Positions 33,433-43,064 of a DNA stretch of 64,000 nt are shown piece after piece. A program made the translations under genes and the position numbers. The first letter of the stretch is position 1. Every line of letters starts with the position of its first letter. The notes beneath the pieces were generated by a model. That model was not told where the DNA came from and searched no databases. It worked only from the letters and a program-made list of their open reading frames with translations. The stretch is from Mageeibacillus indolicus UPII9-5 (GTDB taxonomy: Bacteria > Bacillota > Clostridia > Saccharofermentanales > Fastidiosipilaceae): positions 1,302,001 to 1,366,000 of the forward strand of contig NC_013895.2 in assembly GCF_000025225.2 (NCBI RefSeq), in the 5' to 3' direction.

Positions 33433-35478
33433 TCATTTTGCTTTAAGAATATTTTTGGCAACGAATTGCACATAATACGGGGTTCCACTCACATTGGGGT
33501 GCGTACCATCATTGTAAAACAGCTCTGTCCTGCCCTTAGCAAACTTATACCAGTCAATCAAGTGAAGGTTACGATGCCGTGAAGCAGCATCGCGAATAAG
33601 TTTGTTGACATTTTCCTCATAGTCCTGATTAGTAACAATAGTGCTTATGTAAATATTGACATCACTAAATTCAGTCGCTAGCTTGTCTAACATAGCTGCG
33701 TTGGCCACTCCATTCGTGCCTAAAGCGAAATAAACATAAGGCGGTAGGCTGTTCGTCTTCTTCAAGCCACGCAAAATATCTATTCCGGCCGGGATCTGCC
33801 GGCTTACAGCAGCATCTATGGTCATATTGGGCAAGATTTGGGCAAAATCATTACGACACATTTCCAGCACGGAGTCGCCTACAGCATATATCTGGGTGTC
33901 ACCGGCTCGGGCGGCTTCTTCTTCCGTAAGTTCTAAATCGGGGTGTTTGGCAATCACGTCGCTAAACTGTTTGACCGCGCCGGTTTTTTCCTTCGTCGCA
34001 TTGCCGCCCTCATCAGTACCGTCTGCCGGTTTCGACTGATCGGCTATATTTTCATCACCGTCAGCGGCACCTGTTTCTTTTGTATTTTTAAGGTTGCCCT
34101 CGCTACCATCACGTTTGCTGCTCGTCGGTGACTTAGTACCGCCGTTTCCTTCATTTTCTGCCCTGGAACTGCCGTTTTTGCCAGCGTTATCTTTGGCCTG
34201 TTGTTTTTCCCGTTCGGCCGGACTGAACAGTTTACCACCGTTAGCCAGACGTTCCTGCATTTCCCGGACATCATCCGGAACCCCGGCCGGAGCCTTGACA
34301 GCAGTTATAATGAAACAAAGACCCAGAACTGCCGTAGCCAAAAGTACCGGAACACTCTTCAGGCGAGCACCACTTTTAATTTTGCGCAGTTTAAACCGAC
34401 CGAGCAATTCCGCCAAGTTCTTTTCCGTCAACTGATAAGTAATTTCCGTCAAAATAAGTAAGAATAATATTTGGAGCAAAACCGCTGCCCCATAAGGTAA
34501 GCCACTGAGCCGGAACCCAGCCTTGCTCAAAGCCAACAGCGTGTACTGCCACAAATACAGGCTGTAACTGCGCTGCCCCAAAAAGTTGAAGACCGGGTTT
34601 GCTATAAGTCGACCTGGCAAACCGGATGGATCAGCGGATCCGACTAAGGCCGTCAACAGCAAGAGATTGAATATCAGCATACCGCCGAAATAAGAAATCC
34701 AATGGTCGCCCGGCAAAATGAACATCAGCAAGATCGCTAAACCGGCAGCGGCAAGTACGATATATTTCGCCTTGGCACTGAAGATGCGATACAAATTCTG
34801 CAAGCGTTTTCGACTAAAAGCACCGGCCATGGCAGCACCCAAGAAGAAAGAAAAAATTCTGGTGTCCGTACCGTAATAAGCCCTAGTCATATTATCAGAA
34901 GCTACATAAGCCACCGCCAGGAAGATCAATGATACAGCTGCCCCGATCAGCGAAACAAAGGTTAATGTACGCCTAGTAGCGCGCGGTTTCCACTTAAATA
35001 TGGCCAAAACAATCAGCGGCCAGATCAGATAGATCTGCATCTCGACCGATAATGCCCACATGTGAGTAAAAATTCCCGGCAAGGAAAATTGATGGAAATA
35101 CGATAAATTTTGTCCTATTTGCCACCAGTTGTTGATCCCGAACAAAGTGGTAAACACGCTGCCACGGAAATTGTATAGCACGTCATCTTGAACAATCAAC
35201 GTCCACGCCGTGGTCAGGAGCACAAAGAAAATCAGCGGTGGGTAAAGGCGCTTCACGCGTCTCAAATAAAAGTTGCGGAAGGATATCTTCTTATTCTCAC
35301 GGAACTCCGAAAAAAACGAATCGGTTACCAGATATCCGGACAGGGTGAGGAAAATAACCACACCCAAATAGCCTCCTTTAATTTGCCCCGGGAACCAATG
35401 ATATAAGCATACAAACAGGACGGCAAGGCCTCGCCAGCCGGTAAATGATTTGATAAACGATTGCGTTTTACTCTGCAT
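33433..35478 (-). CDS. oatA: OatA-like acyltransferase with SGNH domain
   Basis: Predicted peptidoglycan or polysaccharide O-acetyltransferase. The N-terminal acyltransferase-3 domain (about 1-375) has ten or so membrane helices and the motifs LYHWFPGQIKGGYLGVVIFLTLSGYL. A charged linker (about 400-515, Lys/Asn/Gly/Glu-rich) leads to an extracellular SGNH esterase domain with YAVGDSVLEMC (catalytic Ser), ALGTNG and DGTHPNVSG (catalytic Asp and His). Length 681 matches OatA, which protects against lysozyme by acetylating MurNAc. Starts behind AGGAG. Confidence 0.9.
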   Translation of the reverse strand: MQSKTQSFIKSFTGWRGLAVLFVCLYHWFPGQIKGGYLGVVIFLTLSGYLVTDSFFSEFRENKKISFRNFYLRRVKRLYPPLIFFVLLTTAWTLIVQDDVLYNFRGSVFTTLFGINNWWQIGQNLSYFHQFSLPGIFTHMWALSVEMQIYLIWPLIVLAIFKWKPRATRRTLTFVSLIGAAVSLIFLAVAYVASDNMTRAYYGTDTRIFSFFLGAAMAGAFSRKRLQNLYRIFSAKAKYIVLAAAGLAILLMFILPGDHWISYFGGMLIFNLLLLTALVGSADPSGLPGRLIANPVFNFLGQRSYSLYLWQYTLLALSKAGFRLSGLPYGAAVLLQILFLLILTEITYQLTEKNLAELLGRFKLRKIKSGARLKSVPVLLATAVLGLCFIITAVKAPAGVPDDVREMQERLANGGKLFSPAEREKQQAKDNAGKNGSSRAENEGNGGTKSPTSSKRDGSEGNLKNTKETGAADGDENIADQSKPADGTDEGGNATKEKTGAVKQFSDVIAKHPDLELTEEEAARAGDTQIYAVGDSVLEMCRNDFAQILPNMTIDAAVSRQIPAGIDILRGLKKTNSLPPYVYFALGTNGVANAAMLDKLATEFSDVNIYISTIVTNQDYEENVNKLIRDAASRHRNLHLIDWYKFAKGRTELFYNDGTHPNVSGTPYYVQFVAKNILKAK

Positions 35479-35562
35479 ACTTTCTCCTAAAGACTTTCGA
35501 TATTTCTTTAAATTTTCTTACCGTTTCAATTTATTCTAGTCTATCACGCGCCTAAATTAGTT

Positions 35563-35578
35563 AATGTAACATTACATT
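35563..35578. promoter_or_regulatory. Inverted repeat upstream of oatA-like gene
   Basis: AATGTA-ACAT-TACATT, a 6-bp perfect dyad with 4-bp spacer, in the AT-rich 273-bp divergent region. It could be an operator for a dimeric regulator. No other gene is visible in this gap. Confidence 0.4.
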
Positions 35579-35711
35579 TGTATAACAAAGAAATAGAATT
35601 ATTATACTTTTTTTACGCTGAAACAAACAGCGGCTTAAATATATTTTTACATTTAAACGGCGGTTTAATTCACAATTAGCAGGGCAAAATATGCGTAATT
35701 CCCCTCATGTT

Positions 35712-35720
35712 TGATATAAT
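35712..35720 (+). promoter_or_regulatory. Extended -10 promoter of the zinc-ribbon membrane protein
   Basis: TGATATAAT lies 31 bp before the start codon, with a weak TGCGTA 17 bp further up. Confidence 0.55.
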
Positions 35721-35751
35721 GTATACATAATGGTGATTTAAGGAGAAAATA

Positions 35752-36624
35752 ATGCCGCGTTATTGTTTTTATTGCGGGCGAGAACTCGCGAAAAATGTTA
35801 AATGTCACTGTAAAACGGCAGGGTACACGGGAGAAAACAGCGATTGTTCAGGCCAACGGCCCAATTCTGCCGGTTCAGAACGCGCCAACTCGGGGGCCTC
35901 ACAAACCTCATACAATAGTAAAGAAAGCGGCCGTAACAGGGCTGAACGGAGGCGAAACAGGTTCGGTGGATTTTCTTTCAATCGTTACAAACTGATTAAC
36001 ACCTGGCGACAGGCGTGTTACCAATTTCATGCACTTATTTTCCGGCCTCTAGACTGCGGTTCGCTCGCGGTAAACAGCAGTAGATCCGTGCCATTTTTGG
36101 TAATGATTTTAAATACATTGGTTATATTCGCCAGTATGAATCTCTTTGTCCGGCATACAACTTTGGGCAAATTTTTGCAGTATTCACTGTTCAATCAAGC
36201 TCCTTCAGATGCTTTATTTTCTCTACCTTCCTTTATCACTCTTCTATATATCGTCCATTGGCCACTAAAAATAGTGCTTACTTTTTTCTTTCTGCGCATA
36301 ATTAAATACCACGGTATAACATGGTTGCGTTGCTATCGCACCACTTTGCCAGGCCTGCTCTATCAAATGATGTTTTTCATTCTCAGTTGGTTCTTGATTT
36401 ATGGCTCAGGTTTTCTGGCAGTAGGGATTCTCTGGCTGTCCATGGCCGTTTCACTCTTAGCCAATGTCATCACTATTTCCGGTGAATTTGGACTTGAACG
36501 CAACCGTTCGATAATGTTCAATATTTTGCTTTACTTGGTGATGGCCTCGCTATTGGCCGGCTGCGCAAATATACTGTTCAACAACGTCGCCTTATTTCAC
36601 ATTGAAAACGGGATAATATTTTAG
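35752..36624 (+). CDS. Membrane protein with N-terminal zinc ribbon
   Basis: Family not recognised. Residues 1-22 (PRYCFYCGRELAKNVKCHC) form a Cys4-type zinc ribbon. A hydrophilic Ser/Asn/Arg-rich linker to about residue 80 follows, then about five membrane segments (FLVMILNTLVIFAS, FITLLYIVHWPLKIVLTFFFL, LLYQMMFFILSWFLIYGSGFLAVGIL and more). The layout resembles zinc-ribbon/Yip1-like bacterial membrane proteins, but no diagnostic motif is seen. Ribosome site TAAGGAG is good; the gene stands alone. Confidence 0.65.
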   Translation: MPRYCFYCGRELAKNVKCHCKTAGYTGENSDCSGQRPNSAGSERANSGASQTSYNSKESGRNRAERRRNRFGGFSFNRYKLINTWRQACYQFHALIFRPLDCGSLAVNSSRSVPFLVMILNTLVIFASMNLFVRHTTLGKFLQYSLFNQAPSDALFSLPSFITLLYIVHWPLKIVLTFFFLRIIKYHGITWLRCYRTTLPGLLYQMMFFILSWFLIYGSGFLAVGILWLSMAVSLLANVITISGEFGLERNRSIMFNILLYLVMASLLAGCANILFNNVALFHIENGIIF

Positions 36625-36713
36625 TTGCTTGACGGATCGGTGGTCATTCTGATTCGAAGAATGGCAGAGCTTCATCGAATCGGTTGAGGCGATCCGCGCG
36701 GTCAAGGCGATCA

Positions 36714-36785
36714 GTGCGATCAGGGCTAGCGTAGTGATCGAGGCTAGCATAGCAGTCGAGGCTAGCGTGGTGATCGAGGCTAGCG
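36714..36785. repeat. Intergenic 18-bp tandem repeats
   Basis: Three units of TAGTGATCGAGGCTAGCA type (36732-36749, 36750-36767, 36768-36785) and a degenerate one before. More diverged GCGATC-containing copies extend up to about 36685. Confidence 0.85.
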
Positions 36786-36813
36786 GAGGCCTGCGCCAAG
36801 GCCTGATTTTAAA

Positions 36814-36846
36814 ATTGGTGAAAAAATTTTTTCACCAAATCTTTTT
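36814..36846 (+). terminator. Palindromic terminator-like stem-loop
   Basis: TTGGTGAAAAAATTTTTTCACCAA is a perfect 24-bp palindrome followed by CTTTTTATTT. It lies about 200 bp after the membrane-protein gene and 70 bp before the aldolase start. It can act as a terminator in either direction. Confidence 0.6.
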
Positions 36847-36908
36847 ATTTAGCATACAGGCACCGGAGTCTACTTTGGTGTTTTAATATGAGGAGGTATG
36901 GAGAAACT

Positions 36909-37943
36909 ATGATTTTTTTGGCTAATGACTACAATCACGGAGCGCATGTGGCGATTTTGGATGCGCTGAGGGAAACTAACGGAGAGAGTTATCCTGGCTA
37001 CGGCAAAGATATTTGGTGCGAGCGCGCTGCCGCAGCCATCAAGAAACACTTGAACTGCCCCGAAGCTGAAGTTCATTTTTTCGAAGGTGGAACTCAAACC
37101 AACGTAACCGTTATCGCCGCCGCTTTGCGCCCGTATGAAAGCGTTTTAAGCCCTGATTCCGGTCATATAAATACTCATGAAACCGGTGCGGTTGAGCATG
37201 CAGGCCATAAAATAGAAGCTTTGCCCGCAACCGATGGCAAAATTACAGCCAAACAAATCATGGCTGCTGCCACCGCGTTTAATGAAGCAACGGCACCGGA
37301 ACACATTACCGAGCCTAAAATGGTCTATATTTCCCAACCTACCGAGTATGGAACTTTGTATTCTTTGGCCGAGTTGGAAGAAATAAGACAAGTCTGTGAC
37401 GCGTACAACCTCTTTCTTTTCATCGACGGAGCTCGCCTCGCTTACGCTTTAACCTCACCGGCCTGTGACATGACTTTGGCCGACCTCGCCCGTCTTACTG
37501 ATGTATTTTATATTGGCGGCACTAAATGTGGAGCTTTGCTCGGTGAAGCAGCCGTCATTATCAACCCGTTGCTTAAGCCGCATTTTCGCAACTGCATAAA
37601 ACAAAACAACGGTTTAATGGCCAAAGGTTGGCTGCTCGGCCTACAATTTTATACACTCTTTAAAGACGATCTATACTTTACAATCAACGCGCCAGCCAAC
37701 ACCTATGCCGAAAAAATTAAGCAGGCGTTCCAAAAAAAAGGTATTATGCCCTATATTGACAGTCCTACCAATCAGCAGTTTTTCGTCTTGACCGAGGCGC
37801 AGATTAGCAAGTTGGCCACTAATTTTGCCTTTGAGATCAGCAATAAGATCGATGCTAACCATAAGCTGGTTCGTTTCTGTACCACTTGGAGCACAACGGC
37901 TGACGAAGTGGAGGAATTGAGCCGAGCCGTCGCCGCACTTTAG
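36909..37943 (+). CDS. ltaE: Low-specificity L-threonine aldolase (beta-eliminating lyase family)
   Basis: PLP enzyme cleaving L-threonine or allo-threonine to glycine and acetaldehyde. Features: FLANDYNHGAHVAILDAL, FFEGGTQTNVTVIAAALRP, SGHINTHETGAVEHAGHK, VYISQPTEYGTLYSL, FIDGARLAYAL and the PLP-Lys motif YIGGTKCGALLGEA. Length 344 is normal. I prefer the ATG at 36909 (GGAG 5 bp upstream); an ATG at 36888 overlaps the AGGAGG. Confidence 0.93.
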   Translation: MIFLANDYNHGAHVAILDALRETNGESYPGYGKDIWCERAAAAIKKHLNCPEAEVHFFEGGTQTNVTVIAAALRPYESVLSPDSGHINTHETGAVEHAGHKIEALPATDGKITAKQIMAAATAFNEATAPEHITEPKMVYISQPTEYGTLYSLAELEEIRQVCDAYNLFLFIDGARLAYALTSPACDMTLADLARLTDVFYIGGTKCGALLGEAAVIINPLLKPHFRNCIKQNNGLMAKGWLLGLQFYTLFKDDLYFTINAPANTYAEKIKQAFQKKGIMPYIDSPTNQQFFVLTEAQISKLATNFAFEISNKIDANHKLVRFCTTWSTTADEVEELSRAVAAL

Positions 37944-37965
37944 TCTCACTTTAGTCTTAAATAAA

Positions 37966-38010
37966 AATCGGCGTAACCGGTATCCCTACCGATCACGCCG
38001 ATAATTTTTT
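37966..38010. terminator. Bidirectional terminator between ltaE and the CpXC gene
   Basis: ATCGGCGT...ACGCCGAT with an inner CGGTA/TACCG stem, flanked by TTTTTT on the plus side and an A tract on the other side. It can end both convergent transcripts. Confidence 0.85.
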
Positions 38011-38031
38011 ACCTATCTACAATCGCCGCAC

Positions 38032-38802
38032 TCAATGATTTTTATCAGGAGCAACCAGACGCAAGGCAAAGCCGCGATCGATAATCGACCAGTGACGGTC
38101 CTCACCTAAAGAATTACCCAACAACCGTTCCGTGTTAACGTAAAGTTCACGCGCTACGGTCAATTCTTCCGTCTTACCGCCTTCAGCTTTTGTTCCTTCA
38201 GCAGTCGCTCCGTCTGATGAATCATCTGAAGCCGCGGAAACATCAAGCGAATTTTCTGTTTCTGCCGGGGCATATTGAGCTATGAACAACATCTCCTGAT
38301 CGTTACAGGCCAAAAAACGAAGCATTTCAACTCTTTTCCCTTCGTCACTCAGCAAACGGGCAGCCAAAGCCAACTTGACGACTTCCATCAGACGATCATC
38401 CAACCCCGCGGTGAAAATGTGAATCTTTTCAAGTAAAGAGTTCATATCTGGACAGAGTCGCAATCGCCAACCGGCCTCATTCTGCCGCAGATGCAAAGGA
38501 ACGTCACTCAGCATTTCATCCGGAAGAATATTGAAATCTCGCAAATAGCCCTGCTTAAACAAACTCTGTAAATTAGGCGAAAAATAGGCCGCAAACCCAA
38601 GTTTGCGGTCTATATAAGTCAACGGTTCAACCATGCGGAAAGTGCGCCCGCAATTGCTGCAAGTAAAAACCTGCAGCTCTTTGCGAAGCAACAATTCACG
38701 CAGATCCGGATCTTCATTCGGATCAATCAGTTCCCAGACAGTTGTCTTTTCTTCGTTCAAGCAATATGGGCATTGCCGAAGTTCTTGACGGAATTTGGTC
38801 AT
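38032..38802 (-). CDS. CpXC-domain protein
   Basis: 256 residues. The N-terminal CpXC domain has paired cysteines CPYC and CSNCGRTF with PNEDPDLRELLLRKELQVF between them and VEPLTYIDRKLGFAAYF after. The rest is mostly helical with an acidic Ser/Glu/Lys-rich stretch at about 190-215. The function of CpXC proteins is unknown. It starts 29 bp after clpC behind AGGAGG and so appears to be the last gene of the CtsR operon, suggesting a link to protein quality control. Confidence 0.75.
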   Translation of the reverse strand: MTKFRQELRQCPYCLNEEKTTVWELIDPNEDPDLRELLLRKELQVFTCSNCGRTFRMVEPLTYIDRKLGFAAYFSPNLQSLFKQGYLRDFNILPDEMLSDVPLHLRQNEAGWRLRLCPDMNSLLEKIHIFTAGLDDRLMEVVKLALAARLLSDEGKRVEMLRFLACNDQEMLFIAQYAPAETENSLDVSAASDDSSDGATAEGTKAEGGKTEELTVARELYVNTERLLGNSLGEDRHWSIIDRGFALRLVAPDKNH

Positions 38803-38831
38803 TTATCCTCCTAGCCAGCAGGCCTGCCGGA

Positions 38832-41606
38832 TTAATCTTCCGACTTGGACTTATCATCCTTTGCCGTGTCCTTAGGCTCAGCCGACGAATCGCTGGATAC
38901 CTGGTACGGATGTTCTATCGAACCACCTGCTGATTTATCAGCTTGATTGGTTGGGGCGGCAGAATCGGCGGACGCATCAGAATCGGAATCTGATCCCTTA
39001 CTTTCTGTAGTGCGCTCACTTCCTTGCGGCCGAACGACAAACTTAACATCCTTCCCTTGTTTGACAATATCGACCTCCGCCACGTCACCTTTTTTAATTG
39101 TACCATCAAGCATCGCCTGTGAGAACTCATCCTCGACTCGATTCTGAATCGTCCGACGCAATGGCCTTGCACCGTACAAGCTGTCATAGCCTTCAACAGC
39201 CAAGCGATCAGCTGCAGCATCAGTTACGGTAAGCTTAATCCCGAGCTCACTGATACGTTTCGCCAAACCTTTGAGCATAAGGTCAACAATTTGGCGCATT
39301 GCCTTTTTATCCAGCATCTTAAAGAATAGAATTTCATCAATACGGTTGATAAATTCCGGATTGAAAGTACGTTTCGCTTCAGCGATGACCAGATCAGCCG
39401 CCTCTTGATAGCTGCGACCGCCGTACAAATTACGGTCATCATTCTGTTCTGGTTCGCCACCTTTACCGGCAAAGTCAAAGCCGATCCGCTTGTTGCCGTT
39501 CAGCAATAACTTGGCTCCCAAGTTCGAGGTCATGATGATGATCGTGTTGGCAAACTTAACCGTACGTCCCTGGCTGTCCGTCAACCGGCCATCTTCCAAA
39601 ATTTGCAGTAAGGCGTTGAAAACATCCGGATGCGCTTTTTCAATCTCATCAAACAGAATTACCGAATACGGATGGCGTCTCACTTTTTCGGTCAATTGGC
39701 CGCCCTCATCATAACCGACATATCCCGGCGGCGAACCGATGAGCTTAGATACATCAAATTTTTCCATATATTCCGACATATCAAGCCTGATCATCGCGTT
39801 AGGATCACCAAACATGACTTCAGCTAAAGCCTTAGCCAGTTCAGTCTTACCTACACCTGTAGTACCGAGGAACAGGAACGAACCGATGGGGCGCTGCGGA
39901 TCTTTCAAACCGAGACGACCACGCCGGATGGCCTGTACCACCGCATCGACCGCGGCATCCTGACCTATAACACGACTCTTCAGTTCCTTATCAAGATTTT
40001 TTAATCTAGTTGTATCATTTTCTGTAAGCCGCTTTACCGGGATTCCGGTCCAACCGGCCACGATATCTGCAATATTTTCTTCCGTCAAAACAGCCTTGGC
40101 ATCGCTCGGCTCATGCTTTTTTGCCGCCTTCACTTTGACGAGCTTATTTTCCAACGCCTGCTGTTTCTGCAACAGCTCAGCCGCCTGTTCAAAGTTTTCA
40201 GCCGCAGCGGCCCGTTCTTTTTCATCTTTCAGCTTATCAAGGTCTTTTTGCAATTTTTGCAGCTGTTTGTTATTACCAGAACCCGCCAAGCGTAGTTTTG
40301 CCGCTGCCTCATCCATCAGATCAATGGCTTTGTCCGGCAGGAAACGGTCATTGATATAGCGGACGGAAAGTTTGACAGCCGCTTCCAAAGCTGCATCGGT
40401 TATTTTCACTTTGTGATGGTTTTCATATTTTTCCCGTACGCCCCGCAAAATTGCCAAAGTGTCCTCTTCCGACGGTTCTTCAACGGTAACCGGCTGGAAC
40501 CGCCGCTCCAAAGCCGCATCCTTTTCGATATATTTACGATATTCGTTCAAGGTAGTGGCACCGATAACTTGGAGCTCGCCTCTGGCCAGCATCGGTTTCA
40601 TAATATTGGCCGCGTCAATCGATCCTTCACCGGCCCCGGCACCGATTAGGGTGTGAAGTTCATCAATGAATAGAATTACATCCCCAGCTTGCCCGGCCTC
40701 AGCCAAAACTTTCTTCAAACGTTCCTCAAACTCACCTCTATATTTGGCTCCGGCCAACATACCGCCCATATCAATGCTGATTATCCGCTTATCTTGCAGA
40801 ATATCCGGCACATCTCCGGCGGCAATTTTCTGAGCCAGTCCTTCCACCACTGCAGTTTTACCAACGCCCGGCTCGCCAATCAAGCAAGGGTTGTTTTTGG
40901 TGCGACGGCATAGGATTTGCATTACGCGGTTTATTTCCTCATTACGCCCGATGACCGGATCAACTTTTTGCTTACGGCAGCGTTCCGTCAAATCATTGCC
41001 GAACTTCTTCAACGCATTGCCGCCATGTTTTCCCTGGCCACCTTGCTTCATCACTGCGTTATCTTCTGCAGAAATATCCTCACTTTCTTCCTCTGACTCA
41101 TCATCTTCAGCTTCGTTATAGCCCGCCAATTCCGGATCGGCCCCGTTCTCTTCCTGCAAAGCCATAAACTCCCGTTGGAACACCTCTAGCGACAGACCTA
41201 GGCTATGCAAAATCCTGATCGCCACTGAATCCCCTGCTTCGAGTAGAGAAATAAGTAGGGCGGTAGTTGTCAGCGGCTTATTGCCCATGTGCACCATAAG
41301 TACGGCTCGATCAAATATCTGTTTGGCACGTTGCGAAAGCTTGGCCACGATGCGTTCCAAGTCTTCGTGTTCCGGCCAATTAAAATCTTGCGGTTCCATT
41401 TGGTTAATTTTGGCCAAAACCGCGTTGTATTGAGCAAAATCTATGCCGTGTTTCTGCAAAATCAGATCGGCATTACCCATTTTTTTCTCTTTAATCATAG
41501 CGCCCAACAAATATTCAGTGCCAATTTCGCCTATGCGATAACATTTAGCTAGCTGGTTGGCCACCTGCAAAACATGTTGCGTGCTTTCGGTAAGAATTAT
41601 CTTCAT
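38832..41606 (-). CDS. clpC: ATP-dependent chaperone ClpC
   Basis: HSP100 unfoldase that feeds ClpP and recognises McsB-phosphorylated arginines. Order of domains: Clp N-domain repeats (1-150), first AAA module with GEPGVGKTA and [12 protein letters not shown], a coiled-coil M domain with a UVR-like [18 protein letters not shown], second AAA module with [24 protein letters not shown] and the ClpP-loop region, then D2 small domain. The final ~65 residues are a Ser/Asp/Lys-rich acidic tail not usual in ClpC. AATGGAGG sets the start at 41606. Confidence 0.96.
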   Translation of the reverse strand: MKIILTESTQHVLQVANQLAKCYRIGEIGTEYLLGAMIKEKKMGNADLILQKHGIDFAQYNAVLAKINQMEPQDFNWPEHEDLERIVAKLSQRAKQIFDRAVLMVHMGNKPLTTTALLISLLEAGDSVAIRILHSLGLSLEVFQREFMALQEENGADPELAGYNEAEDDESEEESEDISAEDNAVMKQGGQGKHGGNALKKFGNDLTERCRKQKVDPVIGRNEEINRVMQILCRRTKNNPCLIGEPGVGKTAVVEGLAQKIAAGDVPDILQDKRIISIDMGGMLAGAKYRGEFEERLKKVLAEAGQAGDVILFIDELHTLIGAGAGEGSIDAANIMKPMLARGELQVIGATTLNEYRKYIEKDAALERRFQPVTVEEPSEEDTLAILRGVREKYENHHKVKITDAALEAAVKLSVRYINDRFLPDKAIDLMDEAAAKLRLAGSGNNKQLQKLQKDLDKLKDEKERAAAAENFEQAAELLQKQQALENKLVKVKAAKKHEPSDAKAVLTEENIADIVAGWTGIPVKRLTENDTTRLKNLDKELKSRVIGQDAAVDAVVQAIRRGRLGLKDPQRPIGSFLFLGTTGVGKTELAKALAEVMFGDPNAMIRLDMSEYMEKFDVSKLIGSPPGYVGYDEGGQLTEKVRRHPYSVILFDEIEKAHPDVFNALLQILEDGRLTDSQGRTVKFANTIIIMTSNLGAKLLLNGNKRIGFDFAGKGGEPEQNDDRNLYGGRSYQEAADLVIAEAKRTFNPEFINRIDEILFFKMLDKKAMRQIVDLMLKGLAKRISELGIKLTVTDAAADRLAVEGYDSLYGARPLRRTIQNRVEDEFSQAMLDGTIKKGDVAEVDIVKQGKDVKFVVRPQGSERTTESKGSDSDSDASADSAAPTNQADKSAGGSIEHPYQVSSDSSAEPKDTAKDDKSKSED

Positions 41607-41820
41607 ATTAACCTCCATTCTGCCCGTCAGTTTGCGGTTGTCGCTCCGTCAGACAAATCTATGTTAATTTTGATTTTAAATATTTAATTTTAAATATCTT
41701 CTATTTCACCCTGCGCGTTAACCCTGTGCGCCGTTTCGATTACGCCACTTTGATTGCGCCACCTCAGTCGCACGTCATTTCTGTGCCACCTTTGGCCGTA
41801 CCGGCTAAGGCGGTCAAAGG

Positions 41821-43062
41821 TCAATTTGCTGAATTAGTTCCATCGGCCGGTTCTTTGCCAGCGTCGGGGGCACTGCCAGCAACTTCTGCACCATTCGCGG
41901 AATTCTCGCCATCTGAAACATCCTTGCCAGCCGAAGCACTCTTGGCATCCGCAGTACTCTTGGCACCGGCAGCTGATTTAGCAACTGTAGCACCCGTACC
42001 CGGCTTAGCACCTGCAGCACCTGCAGCGTCCGCGGCATCCTCAGCCAAAGCTTGGCGAATAAGTGCGGCCCGCCGATAATCACGTTCCCGAGTCGGAAGT
42101 ACCTCACCGGCTTCACGCTGCAAAGTCGCTGAGCCGATCCGCACTTCCAAACGATTAACCGTAACCGGTTTCAGCTGCGGCAAAATTCCCAAAGCCATTC
42201 CCCAACGCAGGTTTGACAACTCCAGCTGTGCCGCCTCTGTACTTATTAAACGTGCTTCAGATAAAACACCGTACGAGCGATAAATCTGGTCTTCAATTTC
42301 ATACCGATTGTTTTTCCACAAGTACTGACGTGCTTCATGCTCCCTTTTAATCAACTGTTCAACCACCGTCTGCAATTCTTTTATTGCCGTGCTTTCGTCC
42401 AATCCTAAAGTCATCTGATTAGAAATCTGGAAAACAAAACCGGTCGCCTCGCTATTCTCCCCGTATTGCCCCCGCACTGCCAAACCGGCCTTACGACAGC
42501 TATCCAAGTATTTTTCCAGAAGTTTGGTCCGGCCTAAAGCCGGCAAATGAACCATAACCGATGCCCGCATACCAGTACCAACATTAGTAGGACAAGCAGT
42601 CAAAAAGCCAAATTCCGGCTTAAAGGCCAATGGGAGCTTTTCCTCCAGCAACAAAGAAATTTTTTCCGCCTCCTCGTACGCCGCAACCAAATTAAGCCCG
42701 GCCTGCATCGATTGGATACGAATATGATCTTCTTCGCCAAGCATGATTGAAACGGCCTCATCGCGACGAATTATGGCTCGTCCCGAAGCCCGTTTGTTCA
42801 ACATATCTTCACTCAGCAATCTTTTTTCCACTAAAGAATTAACGGTAAGTTCAGGAACATCCGCCAGAACTATCTCGACATAATCCCGCCGCATGGCTTC
42901 GTTGGCAGAAAAGAAGGCCTTGCTAATGCGGTCATAACATTCCTTAGCCGTCCCCGGCAGCAAAAGCTCAGGAAAAGGATAGCCGCGCACATTACGAGCC
43001 AGCCTGATTCGACTAGAGATAACCACATCGCTTTCAGGTCCGTCTTCCAAATACCAAGCCAT
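41821..43062 (-). CDS. mcsB: Protein arginine kinase McsB
   Basis: Phosphagen-kinase-fold enzyme that phosphorylates arginines on damaged proteins and on CtsR for ClpCP degradation. Motifs: VVISSRIRLARNVRGYPFP, GEEDHIRIQSM, CPTNVGTGMRASVMVHLPAL and RGQYGENSEATG. The kinase ends near residue 345; a further ~70 residues are Ala/Gly/Lys/Asp repeats (AAGAAGAKPG, AKSAAGAKSTADAKSA). The ATG at 43062 has AGGAGG at good spacing, 2 bp after mcsA. Confidence 0.95.
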   Translation of the reverse strand: MAWYLEDGPESDVVISSRIRLARNVRGYPFPELLLPGTAKECYDRISKAFFSANEAMRRDYVEIVLADVPELTVNSLVEKRLLSEDMLNKRASGRAIIRRDEAVSIMLGEEDHIRIQSMQAGLNLVAAYEEAEKISLLLEEKLPLAFKPEFGFLTACPTNVGTGMRASVMVHLPALGRTKLLEKYLDSCRKAGLAVRGQYGENSEATGFVFQISNQMTLGLDESTAIKELQTVVEQLIKREHEARQYLWKNNRYEIEDQIYRSYGVLSEARLISTEAAQLELSNLRWGMALGILPQLKPVTVNRLEVRIGSATLQREAGEVLPTRERDYRRAALIRQALAEDAADAAGAAGAKPGTGATVAKSAAGAKSTADAKSASAGKDVSDGENSANGAEVAGSAPDAGKEPADGTNSAN

Positions 43063-43064
43063 AA

